DNA of 64,000 nucleotides from Lacticaseibacillus zeae DSM 20178 = KCTC 3804 (GTDB lineage: Bacteria; Bacillota; Bacilli; Lactobacillales; Lactobacillaceae), in NCBI RefSeq assembly GCF_000260435.1, contig NZ_BACQ01000050.1, forward strand, positions 55,084-119,083, read 5' to 3'. Position numbers and translations under genes: made by a program. The notes under the pieces are model-generated. The model was not told where the DNA came from and ran no database searches. It was given only the letters and a program-made list of their open reading frames with translations. This document shows, piece after piece, positions 27,250-36,392 of this stretch. How positions within the stretch are numbered: position 1 is the first letter of the stretch; the number at the start of each line of letters is the position of its first letter.

Positions 27250-27420
27250 AAAACCCCGCAGCTGCTTGCTACGGGATTCGGGCTTGGCCGATCGGATGGA
27301 GGCCGATCGGCGACTTCACTTTGGAGGAGTAGAAATGAAAAAGTTGGTTGGGGTTTAGGAATGAGTGGGTGGCTCACTTCTATGCTGTTAATACTACCGA
27401 CCATGTTTGAACATTTTGTG
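27250..27420 (-). ncRNA. Candidate small RNA with exposed CCUCC motifs
   Basis: The 464-bp gap between scrB and cfa holds, on the minus strand, a good intrinsic terminator (27250-27275; CCCGTAGC pairs with GCTGCGGGG, then TTTTTG) that serves no gene. Just upstream is a 9-bp stem hairpin (27287-27311; GCCGATCGG/CCGATCGGC) whose 7-base loop is CCTCCAT. Before that is ACTCCTCCAA (27321-27330). Both could pair with Shine-Dalgarno sequences. The 5' end is unknown and no strong promoter was found; 27420 is a guess. Read on the plus strand, the same DNA gives a ribosome site and a 7-codon frame MKKLVGV. Confidence 0.35.
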
Positions 27421-27480
27421 ACGCTAAGTTGTTCTTTGTGTTAAGCATCTTACAAGCTTTCAGATCACCCATATCTGACC

Positions 27481-27501
27481 AAAAAGTCGTCACAACCGAC
27501 T
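27481..27501 (-). terminator. Terminator of cfa
   Basis: AGTCG pairs with CGACT around a 7-base loop, followed on the minus strand by TTTTTGG. Short stem, a few bases after the stop codon. Confidence 0.5.
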
Positions 27502-27503
27502 CA

Positions 27504-28685
27504 CTAGTCGTACATGTAGTCACGGGTCGCCGGCAAGTCCTTGCCTGACGGGCCTTTACTAATCAAATACTGCATGACGTCGATATTGCCGGCCTCAAAA
27601 CTGGCAGCTGCGGCCTGCAGGTAGACATCCCACATCCGGGTGAACTCATAACCGAACTTTTGCTGAATCGGATTCCGGTGATTGTTGAAATTCGTATCCC
27701 AGAGTTCGAGCGTGTGCTGATAATGACGCCGTAACGGTTCCAGATCATCCAGCTGCATCCCCGCATCGATAATATGACCCAGATTTTCCGTCATGCCCGG
27801 AATATAGCCATCCGGGAAAATGTACTTATCAATCCAGGCATTTGATGCTCCGCCTTGTTGCCGAGTAATACCATGGATCAAGGCAACACCATCATTTTTA
27901 AGTAGTTTAGCAACATCTTTGAAGTAGCCTTCAAGGTTTTCCTTGCCGACGTGTTCAAACATACCGACAGAGGTAATGTAATCAAACGGCTCGCGATCGA
28001 GTTCGCGATAATCCATATACAGCACTTCAGCTACATCCGTCAGATGCTCGGCTTCAATGCGATCGGAAACCAGCTTGAATTGTTCCTTGCTCAGGGTAAT
28101 GCCGACAACATGCAGGTGGTAAATCTTAGCCGCCCGCAACATCAACGTTCCCCAGCCACAGCCGATATCCAGCAAGGTACGCCCGGGCTGCGGATTCAGT
28201 TTACGCAGAATATGATCGATTTTATTCAGCTGAGCGGTTTCCAGATCGTCATCCCAGTTTTCAAAATAGGCGCAGGAATACGTCAGCGTCGGATCCAGCC
28301 ATAATTTATAAAAGTCATTGCCGAGATCGTAATGCGAATGAATATCTTCCTTCGACTTACGCTCGGTGTGGCTTTGTTTAGGCAGAAAGTGTCTGAGTTT
28401 GCTGCTGCGCATAAAACTGCCGGCATTGGCATAAGCCGACGCAATCAGGCGTTGCAATGGTCGATTGCTACCCAACACCTCAATGTCACCACGCATATAG
28501 CCTTCACCTAATGCCAGCGAAGCATTTTTGATCAGCTGACGTACAGGAATAGCTTTTTTCATTTTAATTGTGATCGTTGGTTCGCCGGTGCCAAAGGTCT
28601 CTTCGGTATGGTCCCAATATTCAACCCGGACCGGAATATTAAAAGATTGACTGAACATGGTATGGTAGAACTTTTTTTCGAGCAT
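27504..28685 (-). CDS. cfa: Cyclopropane-fatty-acyl-phospholipid synthase
   Basis: 393 residues, the normal length. An N-terminal region of ~110 residues precedes the methyltransferase domain, where SAM motif I is [18 protein letters not shown], and the family signatures [24 protein letters not shown] and [15 protein letters not shown] are present. The enzyme transfers a methylene group from SAM to the double bond of unsaturated acyl chains in membrane lipids, which in lactobacilli gives lactobacillic/dihydrosterculic acids and acid tolerance. It lies just downstream of the fatty-acid operon but is separated from it by a terminator (28741-28769), so it is probably transcribed on its own. Confidence 0.95.
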   Translation of the reverse strand: MLEKKFYHTMFSQSFNIPVRVEYWDHTEETFGTGEPTITIKMKKAIPVRQLIKNASLALGEGYMRGDIEVLGSNRPLQRLIASAYANAGSFMRSSKLRHFLPKQSHTERKSKEDIHSHYDLGNDFYKLWLDPTLTYSCAYFENWDDDLETAQLNKIDHILRKLNPQPGRTLLDIGCGWGTLMLRAAKIYHLHVVGITLSKEQFKLVSDRIEAEHLTDVAEVLYMDYRELDREPFDYITSVGMFEHVGKENLEGYFKDVAKLLKNDGVALIHGITRQQGGASNAWIDKYIFPDGYIPGMTENLGHIIDAGMQLDDLEPLRRHYQHTLELWDTNFNNHRNPIQQKFGYEFTRMWDVYLQAAAASFEAGNIDVMQYLISKGPSGKDLPATRDYMYD

Positions 28686-28740
28686 GATGGCCTCCGTTTC
28701 GAAAAGTTACAAAAGTAATTATAAAACTTTTTAACCAAAG

Positions 28741-28769
28741 AAAAACACCGCCGTAAAAATGGACGGTGT
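28741..28769 (-). terminator. Terminator of the fab-acc operon
   Basis: CACCGTC/GGCGGTG stem with a 7-9-base loop, followed on the minus strand by TTTTTCT, 14 bp after the accA stop. Confidence 0.75.
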
Positions 28770-28782
28770 GGTGCCGTTTTCA

Positions 28783-29556
28783 TTAAAATTGCCGGAACCG
28801 CGCCTGGCGCTTGGCAACCAAGCTTTGCGGATCCATGGCCGTCAGCTCAGCCAGTTTGGGCTTCACTGCGGCTTTGAGCGCTGCCGGAAAATCCGCACCG
28901 GTATCGGGAACGATCCGGTCACAGACCCCTTTTGCCAACAGATCCTGCGGTGTCAGCTGCATCACTTCAGCTGCTTCTTTCGCGCGGCTGGCATCTTTCC
29001 ACAAAATCGCGGCAAAGCCTTCCGGTGACAAAATGCTATACATACTCTTATCGGTCATCCAGACTTCATCCCCAAACGCCAAGGCAAGCGCACCGCCTGA
29101 GCCACCTTCACCGACTAAAATAGCCAGAATCGGCGTCGGCAGATCCGAACAGGTCACAAGTAAGTCAGCGATCGCTGCTCCTTGCCCGTTCGCTTCGGCT
29201 TCTTTACCTGGGTAAGCACCCGGTGTATTGATCAGCGTGACAATCGGCCGGTGAAACTTAGCAGCCTGTTTCATGAGGCGCAACGCTTTCCGGTATCCCC
29301 ACGGTTCAGGACTGCCAAAATGGGTCTGCAGCCGCTCCGTCAAATCATTGCCCTTGTCAGTCGCAATGACGGTCACGGCTTGCTGATCTAGCCAGCCGAT
29401 GCCGCCGATCACCGCCGGGTCATCATGGCTCTGCCGATCACCATGGAATTCATGAAAATTGGTGACCAGACCATTGATGAGCTCACGGGTTTGGTACGGC
29501 CGCGGTGCACGGGCCGCCTGAACGGTTGCGTAGGCTGAAGTTTCTTTTTTTGGCAT
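28783..29556 (-). CDS. accA: Acetyl-CoA carboxylase, carboxyltransferase alpha subunit
   Basis: 257 residues; crotonase-fold carboxyltransferase alpha subunit. It begins directly with the catalytic fold (VQAARAPRPYQTRELINGLV), with the signatures LINTPGAYPGKEAE and VGEGGSGGALALAFGDEVWM. With AccD it moves the carboxyl group from carboxybiotin to acetyl-CoA to give malonyl-CoA. It lacks the longer N-terminal helical extension of the E. coli protein, as is normal for lactobacilli. The ATG at 29556 has AGGAGG upstream. It is the last gene of the operon, separated from accD by a 440-bp repeat array. Confidence 0.94.
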   Translation of the reverse strand: MPKKETSAYATVQAARAPRPYQTRELINGLVTNFHEFHGDRQSHDDPAVIGGIGWLDQQAVTVIATDKGNDLTERLQTHFGSPEPWGYRKALRLMKQAAKFHRPIVTLINTPGAYPGKEAEANGQGAAIADLLVTCSDLPTPILAILVGEGGSGGALALAFGDEVWMTDKSMYSILSPEGFAAILWKDASRAKEAAEVMQLTPQDLLAKGVCDRIVPDTGADFPAALKAAVKPKLAELTAMDPQSLVAKRQARFRQF

Positions 29557-29635
29557 GCGAAAATGGCCTCCTTGATTCGGTTAGTACTTGGGGAGATAGG
29601 GTGAGAATAGGTGTACGGGACGTTCTATGATGCAA

Positions 29636-30006
29636 ACGCGTTCGCAGTCGCAGAAATCTACGTGTAAGGACCTCAAGCTTTAAATGGCCTAAACCCAGCC
29701 TGTGGCTTTCTTGCGCACAAACGCGTTCGCAGTCGCAGAAATCTACGTGTAAGGACCTCAAGCCTATATGGCCAAAACCAGCCTGTGGCTTTCTTGCACA
29801 CAAACGCGTTCACTGGCGCAGGAGCCTGCGTGTAAGGGCCTTGGTCGCAATGGCCTAAACCCAGACTGTGGCTTTCTTGAGCACAAACGCGTTCGCAGTC
29901 GCAGAAATCTACGTGTAAGGACCTCAAGCCTAAATGGCCAAAACCCAGCCATTTAGGCTTGAGGCCACTTACACTCCGATCTCTAAGCGCTCCTGCTCAC
30001 GCTCTA
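29636..30006. repeat. Tandem array of four ~84-bp repeats plus one inverted arm
   Basis: The 441-bp accD-accA gap. Units start with ACGCGTTC at 29636, 29721, 29804 and 29887 (period 83-85 bp). Each runs through GTGTAAGGACCTCAAGC to a TGGCC block, and the first three end in TGTGGCTTTCTTG. At 29945-30006 a single opposite arm (CCATTTAGGCTTGAGGCC then ACTTACACTCCG) can fold back on the last unit. The same family occurs at 51715-52032. The accD stop codon lies inside the arm. Confidence 0.85.
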
Positions 30007-30812
30007 TGCATTTTTAACAAATCCCCCACATAAGCTTCCTGCTCACTCCGCGGCACGATAGCGTCGATGAAGCCACTTTGCAGCAAAGTTTCGGCGCGTT
30101 GGAAGTTTTGGGGAAGTTTTTGGTTGATGGTCTGTTCGATGACGCGACGGCCAGCGAAACCGATTAAGCTGTGGGGTTCGGCCAAGGTGATGTCGCCTTG
30201 CATGGCAAAGCTGGCGGTCACACCGCCCATGGTTGGATCAGTGAGAATGCTGATGTAAAGCAGGCCGGCATTGCTGTGGTTTTTAACCGCCGCACTAACC
30301 TTAGCCATCTGCATCAGTGAATGAATGCCTTCCTGCATCCGGGCACCACCGCTTGCGCAATACAAGACAACCGGTAAGCTGGCTTCTGTGGCTTTTTCAA
30401 ATAAACGCGTTAAGCGCTCGCCAGTCACGGTCCCCAGAGAGCCCATCATAAACTTAGGATCCATGATGCCTAGGCCACAGACTTGGCCGCCAATGTTAGC
30501 TTGGCCAGTCCAGACGCTATCTTTTAAGCCGGTCGCCTGCCGTCCCGCTGCGAGTTTCTTGTCGTAGCCGGGGAAGTCAAGCGGATCGGTTGTGACCAGA
30601 TCGGCGTCCCATTCAGTTGTTTCGGTTGCCACCAGCGCTAACCGCTTCTTGGCCGTGATGCGAAAGCCGTAGTGGCAATGCGGACAGACTTGAGCATCGC
30701 CTAAACTTTCCCGATAGCTGCCTTGCTTACAGTATGGACATTGAATCCACAGGTTTTCGGGCAAGGCCGCTTCACGAGCAAGCGCTTCTTGGGTTAGTTG
30801 TGGTTGGAACAT
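29997..30812 (-). CDS. accD: Acetyl-CoA carboxylase, carboxyltransferase beta subunit
   Basis: 271 residues with the N-terminal zinc ribbon ([22 protein letters not shown], residues ~25-46) and the crotonase-fold beta domain ([22 protein letters not shown] and [18 protein letters not shown]). It forms the carboxyltransferase with AccA. The start ATG at 30812 lies inside the accC 3' end (19-bp overlap) after GGAAGGA, so translation is coupled. The last few codons and the TGA stop are contributed by a dispersed repeat arm, which suggests the repeat inserted at or near the original end of the gene. Confidence 0.94.
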   Translation of the reverse strand: MFQPQLTQEALAREAALPENLWIQCPYCKQGSYRESLGDAQVCPHCHYGFRITAKKRLALVATETTEWDADLVTTDPLDFPGYDKKLAAGRQATGLKDSVWTGQANIGGQVCGLGIMDPKFMMGSLGTVTGERLTRLFEKATEASLPVVLYCASGGARMQEGIHSLMQMAKVSAAVKNHSNAGLLYISILTDPTMGGVTASFAMQGDITLAEPHSLIGFAGRRVIEQTINQKLPQNFQRAETLLQSGFIDAIVPRSEQEAYVGDLLKMHRA

Positions 30813-32176
30813 GCAGCATCCTTCCTTTCATCCTGCCATTGCGGCAAAAAGTCGCGGTTAAGATAAGCGGTATCGGCTTTACCGGCCAATACAACGGGTG
30901 CCTGGAAAAGTGCCAGCGCAAAGTCACGGTTGGTTTTAACGCCTTGAACATCCAATTCGGTCAAGGCGCGGTGCATTTTTGCCAATGCTTCTTGGCGGGT
31001 TTGCCCATGGACAATGATCTTAGCAATCATCGCATCATAGTAAGGGCTGATTTTATCGCCAGGCGCAACGCCGGTGTCAACCCGCAAACCTAAGCCGCCG
31101 GTCGGGAACCGCAACTGATTCAGGGTGCCGACATCGGGCATGAATTGATGGTCAGGATCTTCGGCATTGAGCCGACATTCAATTGCAACGCCAGATGGCT
31201 CGGGCGTCGTCAATTCGACGTCTTCGCCAGCAGCAATCTGCAACTGTGCGCGAACCAAATCGACACCGGTCACCATTTCGGTAATCGGATGTTCGACTTG
31301 AATCCGTGTGTTCATTTCCATGAAATAAAAATGATGTTGCTTGTCCATCAAGAATTCAATGGTGCCGGCATTGAGATAATCAACGCCATTGGCAATAGTT
31401 TCTGCCAACTGCAACAGCTTGGCTCGCTCAGCGGATGTTAACACTGGGCACGGACTTTCTTCGATCATTTTTTGACTGTGGCGTTGTAAGCTGCAATCAC
31501 GTTCAGGGAAGACGCTCACATGGCCTTGCCGATCGCGCAGCACCTGCACTTCGACGTGTTTCGCTGGCACAATTACCTTTTCCAGATACATCGTTGGGTC
31601 GCCGAACGCTGCCTGGGCTTCTGCCTGGGCACCGGCAAACTCGGCGGTCAGCGCATCGGCGTCGGTCAGCTTACGGATCCCTTTACCGCCGCCACCAGCA
31701 CTGGCTTTAAGCATCAAGGGATACCCGATTGCCTGAGCCGCTGCCAACGCCGTATCGACATCCTGCAACGGACGGCTCCCGGGAATCACTGGCACTCCAA
31801 GATCAATCATGGTCTGGCGGGCGACCGCTTTATCACCCATTTGCTCAATTGCGGTTGGCTTAGGGCCGATAAAAGCCAGGCCGGCATCGGTCACCAACTT
31901 GGCAAACTCGGCATTTTCGGATAAGAAACCGAAACCCGGATGCACAACTTCAGCCCCGCTTAAAATGGCGGCGCTGACAACATTGCGCATATTCAGATAA
32001 GAGTCGGTTGCCCGCGGACCGCCGATGCAAATCGCTTCATCTGCCAGCGAGACATGTAGGCTGTGGCGATCGGCATTCGAAAATACCGCCACCGAGGTGA
32101 TGCCCATTTCCCGCAAGGTTTGGATGATGCGGACCGCAATCTCGCCACGGTTGGCAACGAGTACTTTTTTGAACAC
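30794..32176 (-). CDS. accC: Acetyl-CoA carboxylase, biotin carboxylase subunit
   Basis: 460 residues, the normal length. The N-terminus [23 protein letters not shown], the ATP-grasp glycine loop [14 protein letters not shown], and the catalytic signature [18 protein letters not shown] are all present. It carboxylates the biotin on AccB using ATP and bicarbonate. It lies 37 bp downstream of fabZ and overlaps accD. Confidence 0.95.
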   Translation of the reverse strand: MFKKVLVANRGEIAVRIIQTLREMGITSVAVFSNADRHSLHVSLADEAICIGGPRATDSYLNMRNVVSAAILSGAEVVHPGFGFLSENAEFAKLVTDAGLAFIGPKPTAIEQMGDKAVARQTMIDLGVPVIPGSRPLQDVDTALAAAQAIGYPLMLKASAGGGGKGIRKLTDADALTAEFAGAQAEAQAAFGDPTMYLEKVIVPAKHVEVQVLRDRQGHVSVFPERDCSLQRHSQKMIEESPCPVLTSAERAKLLQLAETIANGVDYLNAGTIEFLMDKQHHFYFMEMNTRIQVEHPITEMVTGVDLVRAQLQIAAGEDVELTTPEPSGVAIECRLNAEDPDHQFMPDVGTLNQLRFPTGGLGLRVDTGVAPGDKISPYYDAMIAKIIVHGQTRQEALAKMHRALTELDVQGVKTNRDFALALFQAPVVLAGKADTAYLNRDFLPQWQDERKDAACSNHN

Positions 32177-32213
32177 AGTTCCACTTCCTTACACGAGTCT
32201 GAATCCGGCGATG

Positions 32214-32654
32214 TTAGCCAATGGCAAAAACGAGTTCGGCACTGCAGGCCATGTCTTCGCCGACGTATACCTTGCCTTTGCCTAAGCCAGCATGGTCAAT
32301 CAGTTTTTCCAAGGTGACTTCGATCCGCAAAACGTCGCCTGGACGAACCATGTGGCGGAACTTGGCTTTTTTAATGCCGCCAAGATAGGCGGTTTTGCCT
32401 TTGAAGTCTGGCATTGACAACAAGGCAATTGCCCCGGCCTGCGCCATGGCTTCAATTTGTAAGACGCCCGGGAAAATCGGGTTGCCAGGAAAATGACCTT
32501 GGAAAATCTGTTCGTTGATGGAAACATTCTTTTGGGCCACAACTGATTCGCCGGGTTTAAGATCCAGTACTCGGTCGATCATGAGCATCGGATAGCGATG
32601 CGGTAGAATTTGCTGAATTTCTTGTGCTTCAAGTGTTTTCTTGGTTTCGAGCAT
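32214..32654 (-). CDS. fabZ: 3-hydroxyacyl-ACP dehydratase FabZ (second copy)
   Basis: 146 residues of hot-dog fold. The signature LPHRYPMLMIDRVLDL and the catalytic block GHFPGNPIFPGVLQIEAMAQAGAIAL hold the active His and Glu of FabZ. It dehydrates beta-hydroxyacyl-ACP in fatty-acid elongation. This copy, which sits between accB and accC, is the more canonical of the two dehydratases in the operon, so it is probably the general elongation enzyme. A 378-bp gap containing a repeat element separates it from accB. Confidence 0.93.
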   Translation of the reverse strand: MLETKKTLEAQEIQQILPHRYPMLMIDRVLDLKPGESVVAQKNVSINEQIFQGHFPGNPIFPGVLQIEAMAQAGAIALLSMPDFKGKTAYLGGIKKAKFRHMVRPGDVLRIEVTLEKLIDHAGLGKGKVYVGEDMACSAELVFAIG

Positions 32655-32764
32655 GGAATAAAATTCCTCCTTAAAACGCGTTTGTTAGGTTAGCAGCTGC
32701 GCTCAACGTTTTTCTAAGCGCAATCAAGGGAGGGGGATAGTTCTGCTTATACAGAGAATTTTAG

Positions 32765-32976
32765 GCAATTTGTTCCATGCCGTGCCAAGCTCCGCACTCT
32801 CCGGCCAGCTGGGGTGGCGACGCGAAGCTAGAGTGGTGGGCGCGACTTTGAGCCTCTGCAAAACCGGCAGAGTCTCAAAGCTCGGCCTTGTTGTAGGCGG
32901 GGCAAAAGACGCCCCACCAACAACAATTTCACCACTGAGCCCCATCTGGCCTACGATTGCTCCGTCTTGGCACTAG
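32765..32976 (-). repeat. MITE-like ~200-bp element, copy 1
   Basis: Lies in the accB-fabZ gap. Read on the minus strand it starts CTAGTGCCAAGACGGAGC and ends with CTTGGCAC followed by GGCATGGAACAAATTGCC. It closely matches 58030-58226, which has the opposite orientation. Imperfect terminal inverted repeats begin GTGCCAA at both ends and include a GGCCAG block. An internal hairpin pairs TTGTTGTTGG-GGGGC with GCCCCGCC-ACAACAA. No transposase is present. Confidence 0.8.
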
Positions 32977-33031
32977 GATTATTAGATCCCTTACAATTTC
33001 TCTGTAATGAACTACGCCCTGCCTACGCCGC

Positions 33032-33469
33032 TTATTCTTCGACCGTAAACAACGGCTGATCATATTCGACCAAGCTCTCATTGTCGACTTCGACAGCCTT
33101 GAGCGTGCCGGTTACGGTGCTTTTGATTTCGTTCATCATTTTCATCGATTCGATGATGCAGACAACTTCGCCTTTTTTGACGTGGTCGCCGACTTTGACA
33201 TACGGATCGGCGCCTGGTTTGGGTGCCAGGTAAACGATACCGACTAGCGGAGCCTTGATGGCGGTGCCGGCGGGTTGTTCAGGTTGGGCAGCCGGTGTCG
33301 GGTTGACCGGTGTGGCTGGCACCGGATTGGAAGCCGGAGCAGCCGGTGCCGGTGCGACCGGACCCGCTTTGACGAGATGCAGGGAATCCTCGCCGAGCGT
33401 CAGTTCCAGCTCGTTCAAAGAACTTTGCTCCAACTGCTTAATCAAGGATTCGATCATTTTGGTGTCCAT
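33032..33469 (-). CDS. accB: Biotin carboxyl carrier protein of acetyl-CoA carboxylase
   Basis: 145 residues. A short N-terminal helical segment is followed by an Ala/Pro-rich linker (residues ~40-70) and the biotinyl domain, with the biotinylated lysine in IIESMKMMNEIKS. I start at the ATG at 33469 (MDTKMIESLIKQ) preceded by AGGTGG; GTG codons upstream overlap that site. The linker resembles that of other lactobacilli. It lies just after fabF. Confidence 0.93.
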   Translation of the reverse strand: MDTKMIESLIKQLEQSSLNELELTLGEDSLHLVKAGPVAPAPAAPASNPVPATPVNPTPAAQPEQPAGTAIKAPLVGIVYLAPKPGADPYVKVGDHVKKGEVVCIIESMKMMNEIKSTVTGTLKAVEVDNESLVEYDQPLFTVEE

Positions 33470-33474
33470 GACAC

Positions 33475-34695
33475 TCACCACCTTTTGAAGGCCAAGACCG
33501 CATTATGGCCGCCAAAGCCAAAGGAATTGCTCAAGGCATAATCAACTGTGGTATCACGATTGTCTTGGTTGACCAAGGTGATGGGGCAGTCTTCATCTTG
33601 TGCCGCGTCCACGACGTTCATCGGTAACCGACCATCCTGCAACGCGCTCAAAGTCATAATTGCTTCAATGGCACCGGCCGCACCTAACAGATGACCTGTC
33701 AGTGCTTTAGTCGAACTGACCAGCACGTTGTCGCCGAAAAGATCATGAATAGCTTTGCTTTCCATGGCATCATTGGCTTTGGTGGCCGTACCGTGCGCAT
33801 TGATGTAACCCACGTCACTAGGCTGAATGCCGGCTTCTTCGACAGCCAGCTGCATTGCGCGGGCGGCTTGGGCACCACTCGGATCAGGAGCAGTCATGTG
33901 ATACGCATCACTAGTTGCACCATAACCTACCACTTCGCCTAAAATCTTGGCGCCGCGTTTCTGGGCATGGTCAAGACTTTCAAGAATCAGCGTACCGCCG
34001 CCTTCACCAAGCACAAAACCGTTACGATCGGCCGCAAATGGCAAACTTGCTTGGGTCGGGTCTGCGGTTTTGGACAAAGCTGACAGCGCCGCAAATCCGG
34101 CAATTCCGATTTCGTTGACGGATGCTTCGGCGCCACCCGTAATCACAACATCGGCTTTGCCAGCTTGAATCCGCATCGCTGCTTCGCCAATGGCGTTCGT
34201 GGCAGAGGCACAAGCTGTGACCACCACATAACTAGGACCGTGGGCACCAAAATATTGGGAAATGGTCCCGGCAACCATGTTACTAATGGCTTCAGGCACA
34301 AACAGTGGACTCACCCGATCCGGGCCTTTTACATACATCTTCGTCACTTGTTCCTGAATGGTTGTCAAACCACCAATCCCTGATCCGAAAATAACGGCCA
34401 TACGATCAGCATCAACGGCGTCTTTGGTCAGCCCGGATTGCTCGTAGGCTTCAATGGCGCTGTAAAGACCATATTGGGTAAACAGATCCAATCGCTTGCT
34501 GAGACGCTTTTGCATGCGTGCTTCAGGTTTGAAATCTTTGACTTCACCAGCGACTGTGATGCCGGTTTTTTCAGCATCAAATTTGGTGATAGGTTGAATA
34601 CCGACTTTGCCAGCGTCCATCGTCGCTACGGTTTCAGCGACTGAATGACCCAGTGGATTCACGGTACCCATTCCGGTTACGACTACTCGTTGCAA
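33475..34695 (-). CDS. fabF: 3-oxoacyl-ACP synthase II
   Basis: About 406 residues of KAS II. The nucleophile Cys is in VVTACASATNAIGEA, with the two catalytic His in NAHGTATKAND and TKALTGHLLGAAGAIEA. It condenses malonyl-ACP with a growing acyl-ACP. The start is uncertain. TTG at 34695 has ideal spacing from GGAGGA; ATG at 34701 directly abuts that site; ATG at 34713 (MNGGMTLQ) has only a weak AAGGA. It sits 4-22 bp after fabG. It is the only KAS I/II in the window. Confidence 0.93.
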   Translation of the reverse strand: MQRVVVTGMGTVNPLGHSVAETVATMDAGKVGIQPITKFDAEKTGITVAGEVKDFKPEARMQKRLSKRLDLFTQYGLYSAIEAYEQSGLTKDAVDADRMAVIFGSGIGGLTTIQEQVTKMYVKGPDRVSPLFVPEAISNMVAGTISQYFGAHGPSYVVVTACASATNAIGEAAMRIQAGKADVVITGGAEASVNEIGIAGFAALSALSKTADPTQASLPFAADRNGFVLGEGGGTLILESLDHAQKRGAKILGEVVGYGATSDAYHMTAPDPSGAQAARAMQLAVEEAGIQPSDVGYINAHGTATKANDAMESKAIHDLFGDNVLVSSTKALTGHLLGAAGAIEAIMTLSALQDGRLPMNVVDAAQDEDCPITLVNQDNRDTTVDYALSNSFGFGGHNAVLAFKRW

Positions 34696-34717
34696 TGTCA
34701 TTCCTCCGTTCATGTCC

Positions 34718-35446
34718 TTAACCTAACCCGCCGGCGACTGTCAAAGTCTGTCCGGTTATGTAGGCATTTTCGACCAGAAAGCGGGCCGTGTGCGCGATTT
34801 CTTCGGGTTGGCCGAAGCGCTTCAACGGAATTTCCGCTAAGATCTGGTCCTGACTGGATTGGCTCAATGCTGCGGTCATATCCGTGGCGATCATCCCCGG
34901 CGCAATCGCATTGACGCGCACGCCGCGCATCGCCCCTTCACGTGCCAGTGTTTTGGTCAGGCCGATAATGCCGGCCTTGCTGGCAGCGTAATTCGCCTGC
35001 CCGATGTTGCCGGTCAATCCGACCACACTGGCGAGGTTAATGATGACCCCGGCACGCGCCTTCATCATTTTCTTGAAGGCAGGTTGGGTCACATAAAAAG
35101 TGCCATCTAAGTTAACTTGGATGACCTTGGCAAAAGTGGCTGGTTTCATCCGCATCGCCAACATGTCATCATTGATACCGGCATTATTGACCAAAATATC
35201 CACACTGCCGAATTGATCCAAGGCTGCAGCTACCAGCTGTTCACCAGTGGCTGGATCATCGACACTGCCTAAGACGGTGACAACCCCGTGGCCAAAGCCT
35301 TCTAATTCTTTGATCAAAGTTTCCGGAAATTCGTGGCGTGCATTCAGCACCAAGTTGGCGCCTGCCTGCGCAAAATTTCTGGCAATCGCTTCACCGATGC
35401 CACGCGAGGCACCCGTGATGATCGCGGTTTTATCAGTTAATTTCAA
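34718..35446 (-). CDS. fabG: 3-oxoacyl-ACP reductase
   Basis: 242 residues, short-chain dehydrogenase/reductase. The NADPH-binding TGASRGIGEAIA is at residues ~11-22, then NNAGI, and the catalytic Ser and YAASK are at ~140-160; the C-terminus is YITGQTLTVAGGLG. It reduces beta-ketoacyl-ACP. The start is TTG, overlapping the fabD stop by 4 bp with a weak AAGG-type site, so it is translationally coupled. Confidence 0.94.
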   Translation of the reverse strand: MKLTDKTAIITGASRGIGEAIARNFAQAGANLVLNARHEFPETLIKELEGFGHGVVTVLGSVDDPATGEQLVAAALDQFGSVDILVNNAGINDDMLAMRMKPATFAKVIQVNLDGTFYVTQPAFKKMMKARAGVIINLASVVGLTGNIGQANYAASKAGIIGLTKTLAREGAMRGVRVNAIAPGMIATDMTAALSQSSQDQILAEIPLKRFGQPEEIAHTARFLVENAYITGQTLTVAGGLG

Positions 35447-36366
35447 TCTGCCTTCACTCCGTTATTCAAATCGGCGACCTCATTGAGGCTCGCTGCATCA
35501 CTAATCAGATGCGTTGTCATCTTACGGTCAATCCGCTTAATCATCTTGCTAAGCACCGGTTTGGGACCCAACTCAACGATCGTATCGACGCCTTCAGCCT
35601 TCAGTTGCGCGATCACCGCCGCAAATTTGGTTGGTTCCGCAACCTGGGCGGCGAGCACGGAACGCATATTGCGCGCCGTAAACGGTTTGAGCGCGGTGGT
35701 GCTGATCACCGGAATCACTGGTTCAAACACATTGGCCTGTTTCAACGCTACCTGCAACTGCGGTTGGGCACTTGCCATTAAGGGACTGTGAAACCCGCCA
35801 GCCACATGCAACGGAATGGCGCGGACGCCTTGTGCTTTTAGCCATTTTTCAACGGCTGCCAAGGCTTCATGGGTGCCTGCCAAAACCGTTTGCTTGGGGC
35901 CGTTGTAGTTGGCCGGCCAAACATCCGGTGCCTGTTCGCAGGCTTCCTGAATGACCGCCTGATCACCGCTCATAACCGCCAACATACCACCTGGCCGATT
36001 CTGACAAGCCGTCGCCATCGCTTTACCGCGCGCCGCGACTAATTTAAGTCCGTCTTCCAGACTAAGACCGCCGCCAGCAATCAGCGCACTGTACTCGCCC
36101 AGACTCAATCCGGCCAAAGCCGTTTCCGGTGGTAATTCAGCGAATGCGACTTCATGCATGGCCACACTATAAGCCACCAACGCCGGCTGCAAGTCATCCG
36201 GATGCGCGGCAAAATCGCCATTGGCCAAAAACTCAGGCAAGTCAAAGTCCAAAACGGCGTCGGCACGGTCAATAATCTCTTTGAATATCAAAGTATTCTG
36301 GTAAAAATCGATCCCCATTCCGGGGACCTCGGCACCTTGGCCGTTAAACACATAAGCAAATTGCAA
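35443..36366 (-). CDS. fabD: Malonyl-CoA:ACP transacylase
   Basis: 307 residues. The active Ser lies in GLSLGEYSALIAGG and the conserved His region in LHVAGGFHSPLMASA. It loads malonyl groups onto ACP. The N-terminal motif reads FNGQGAEVPGMG where FPGQGAQ is nearly universal in the family, a noteworthy but probably tolerated change. It sits 26 bp after fabK. Confidence 0.93.
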   Translation of the reverse strand: MQFAYVFNGQGAEVPGMGIDFYQNTLIFKEIIDRADAVLDFDLPEFLANGDFAAHPDDLQPALVAYSVAMHEVAFAELPPETALAGLSLGEYSALIAGGGLSLEDGLKLVAARGKAMATACQNRPGGMLAVMSGDQAVIQEACEQAPDVWPANYNGPKQTVLAGTHEALAAVEKWLKAQGVRAIPLHVAGGFHSPLMASAQPQLQVALKQANVFEPVIPVISTTALKPFTARNMRSVLAAQVAEPTKFAAVIAQLKAEGVDTIVELGPKPVLSKMIKRIDRKMTTHLISDAASLNEVADLNNGVKAD

Positions 36367-36392
36367 CAGATGGAACCCTCCTTGTCATGTGT

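Noticed and set aside
29483..29952. Several 60-106-codon frames on both strands between accD and accA, with CAQESH/CARKPQ repeats
   Set aside because: They are translations of the tandem DNA repeat; they follow the 84-bp period and have no ribosome sites.
29636..30006. Possible CRISPR array
   Set aside because: Units are ~84 bp with no alternation of short repeat and unique spacer, and no cas genes are present.
32724..32976. 68- and 73-codon frames (PPTTRPSFET-type peptides) here and at 58061-58609
   Set aside because: They lie within or run out of the MITE-like element and recur in both copies in different frames.
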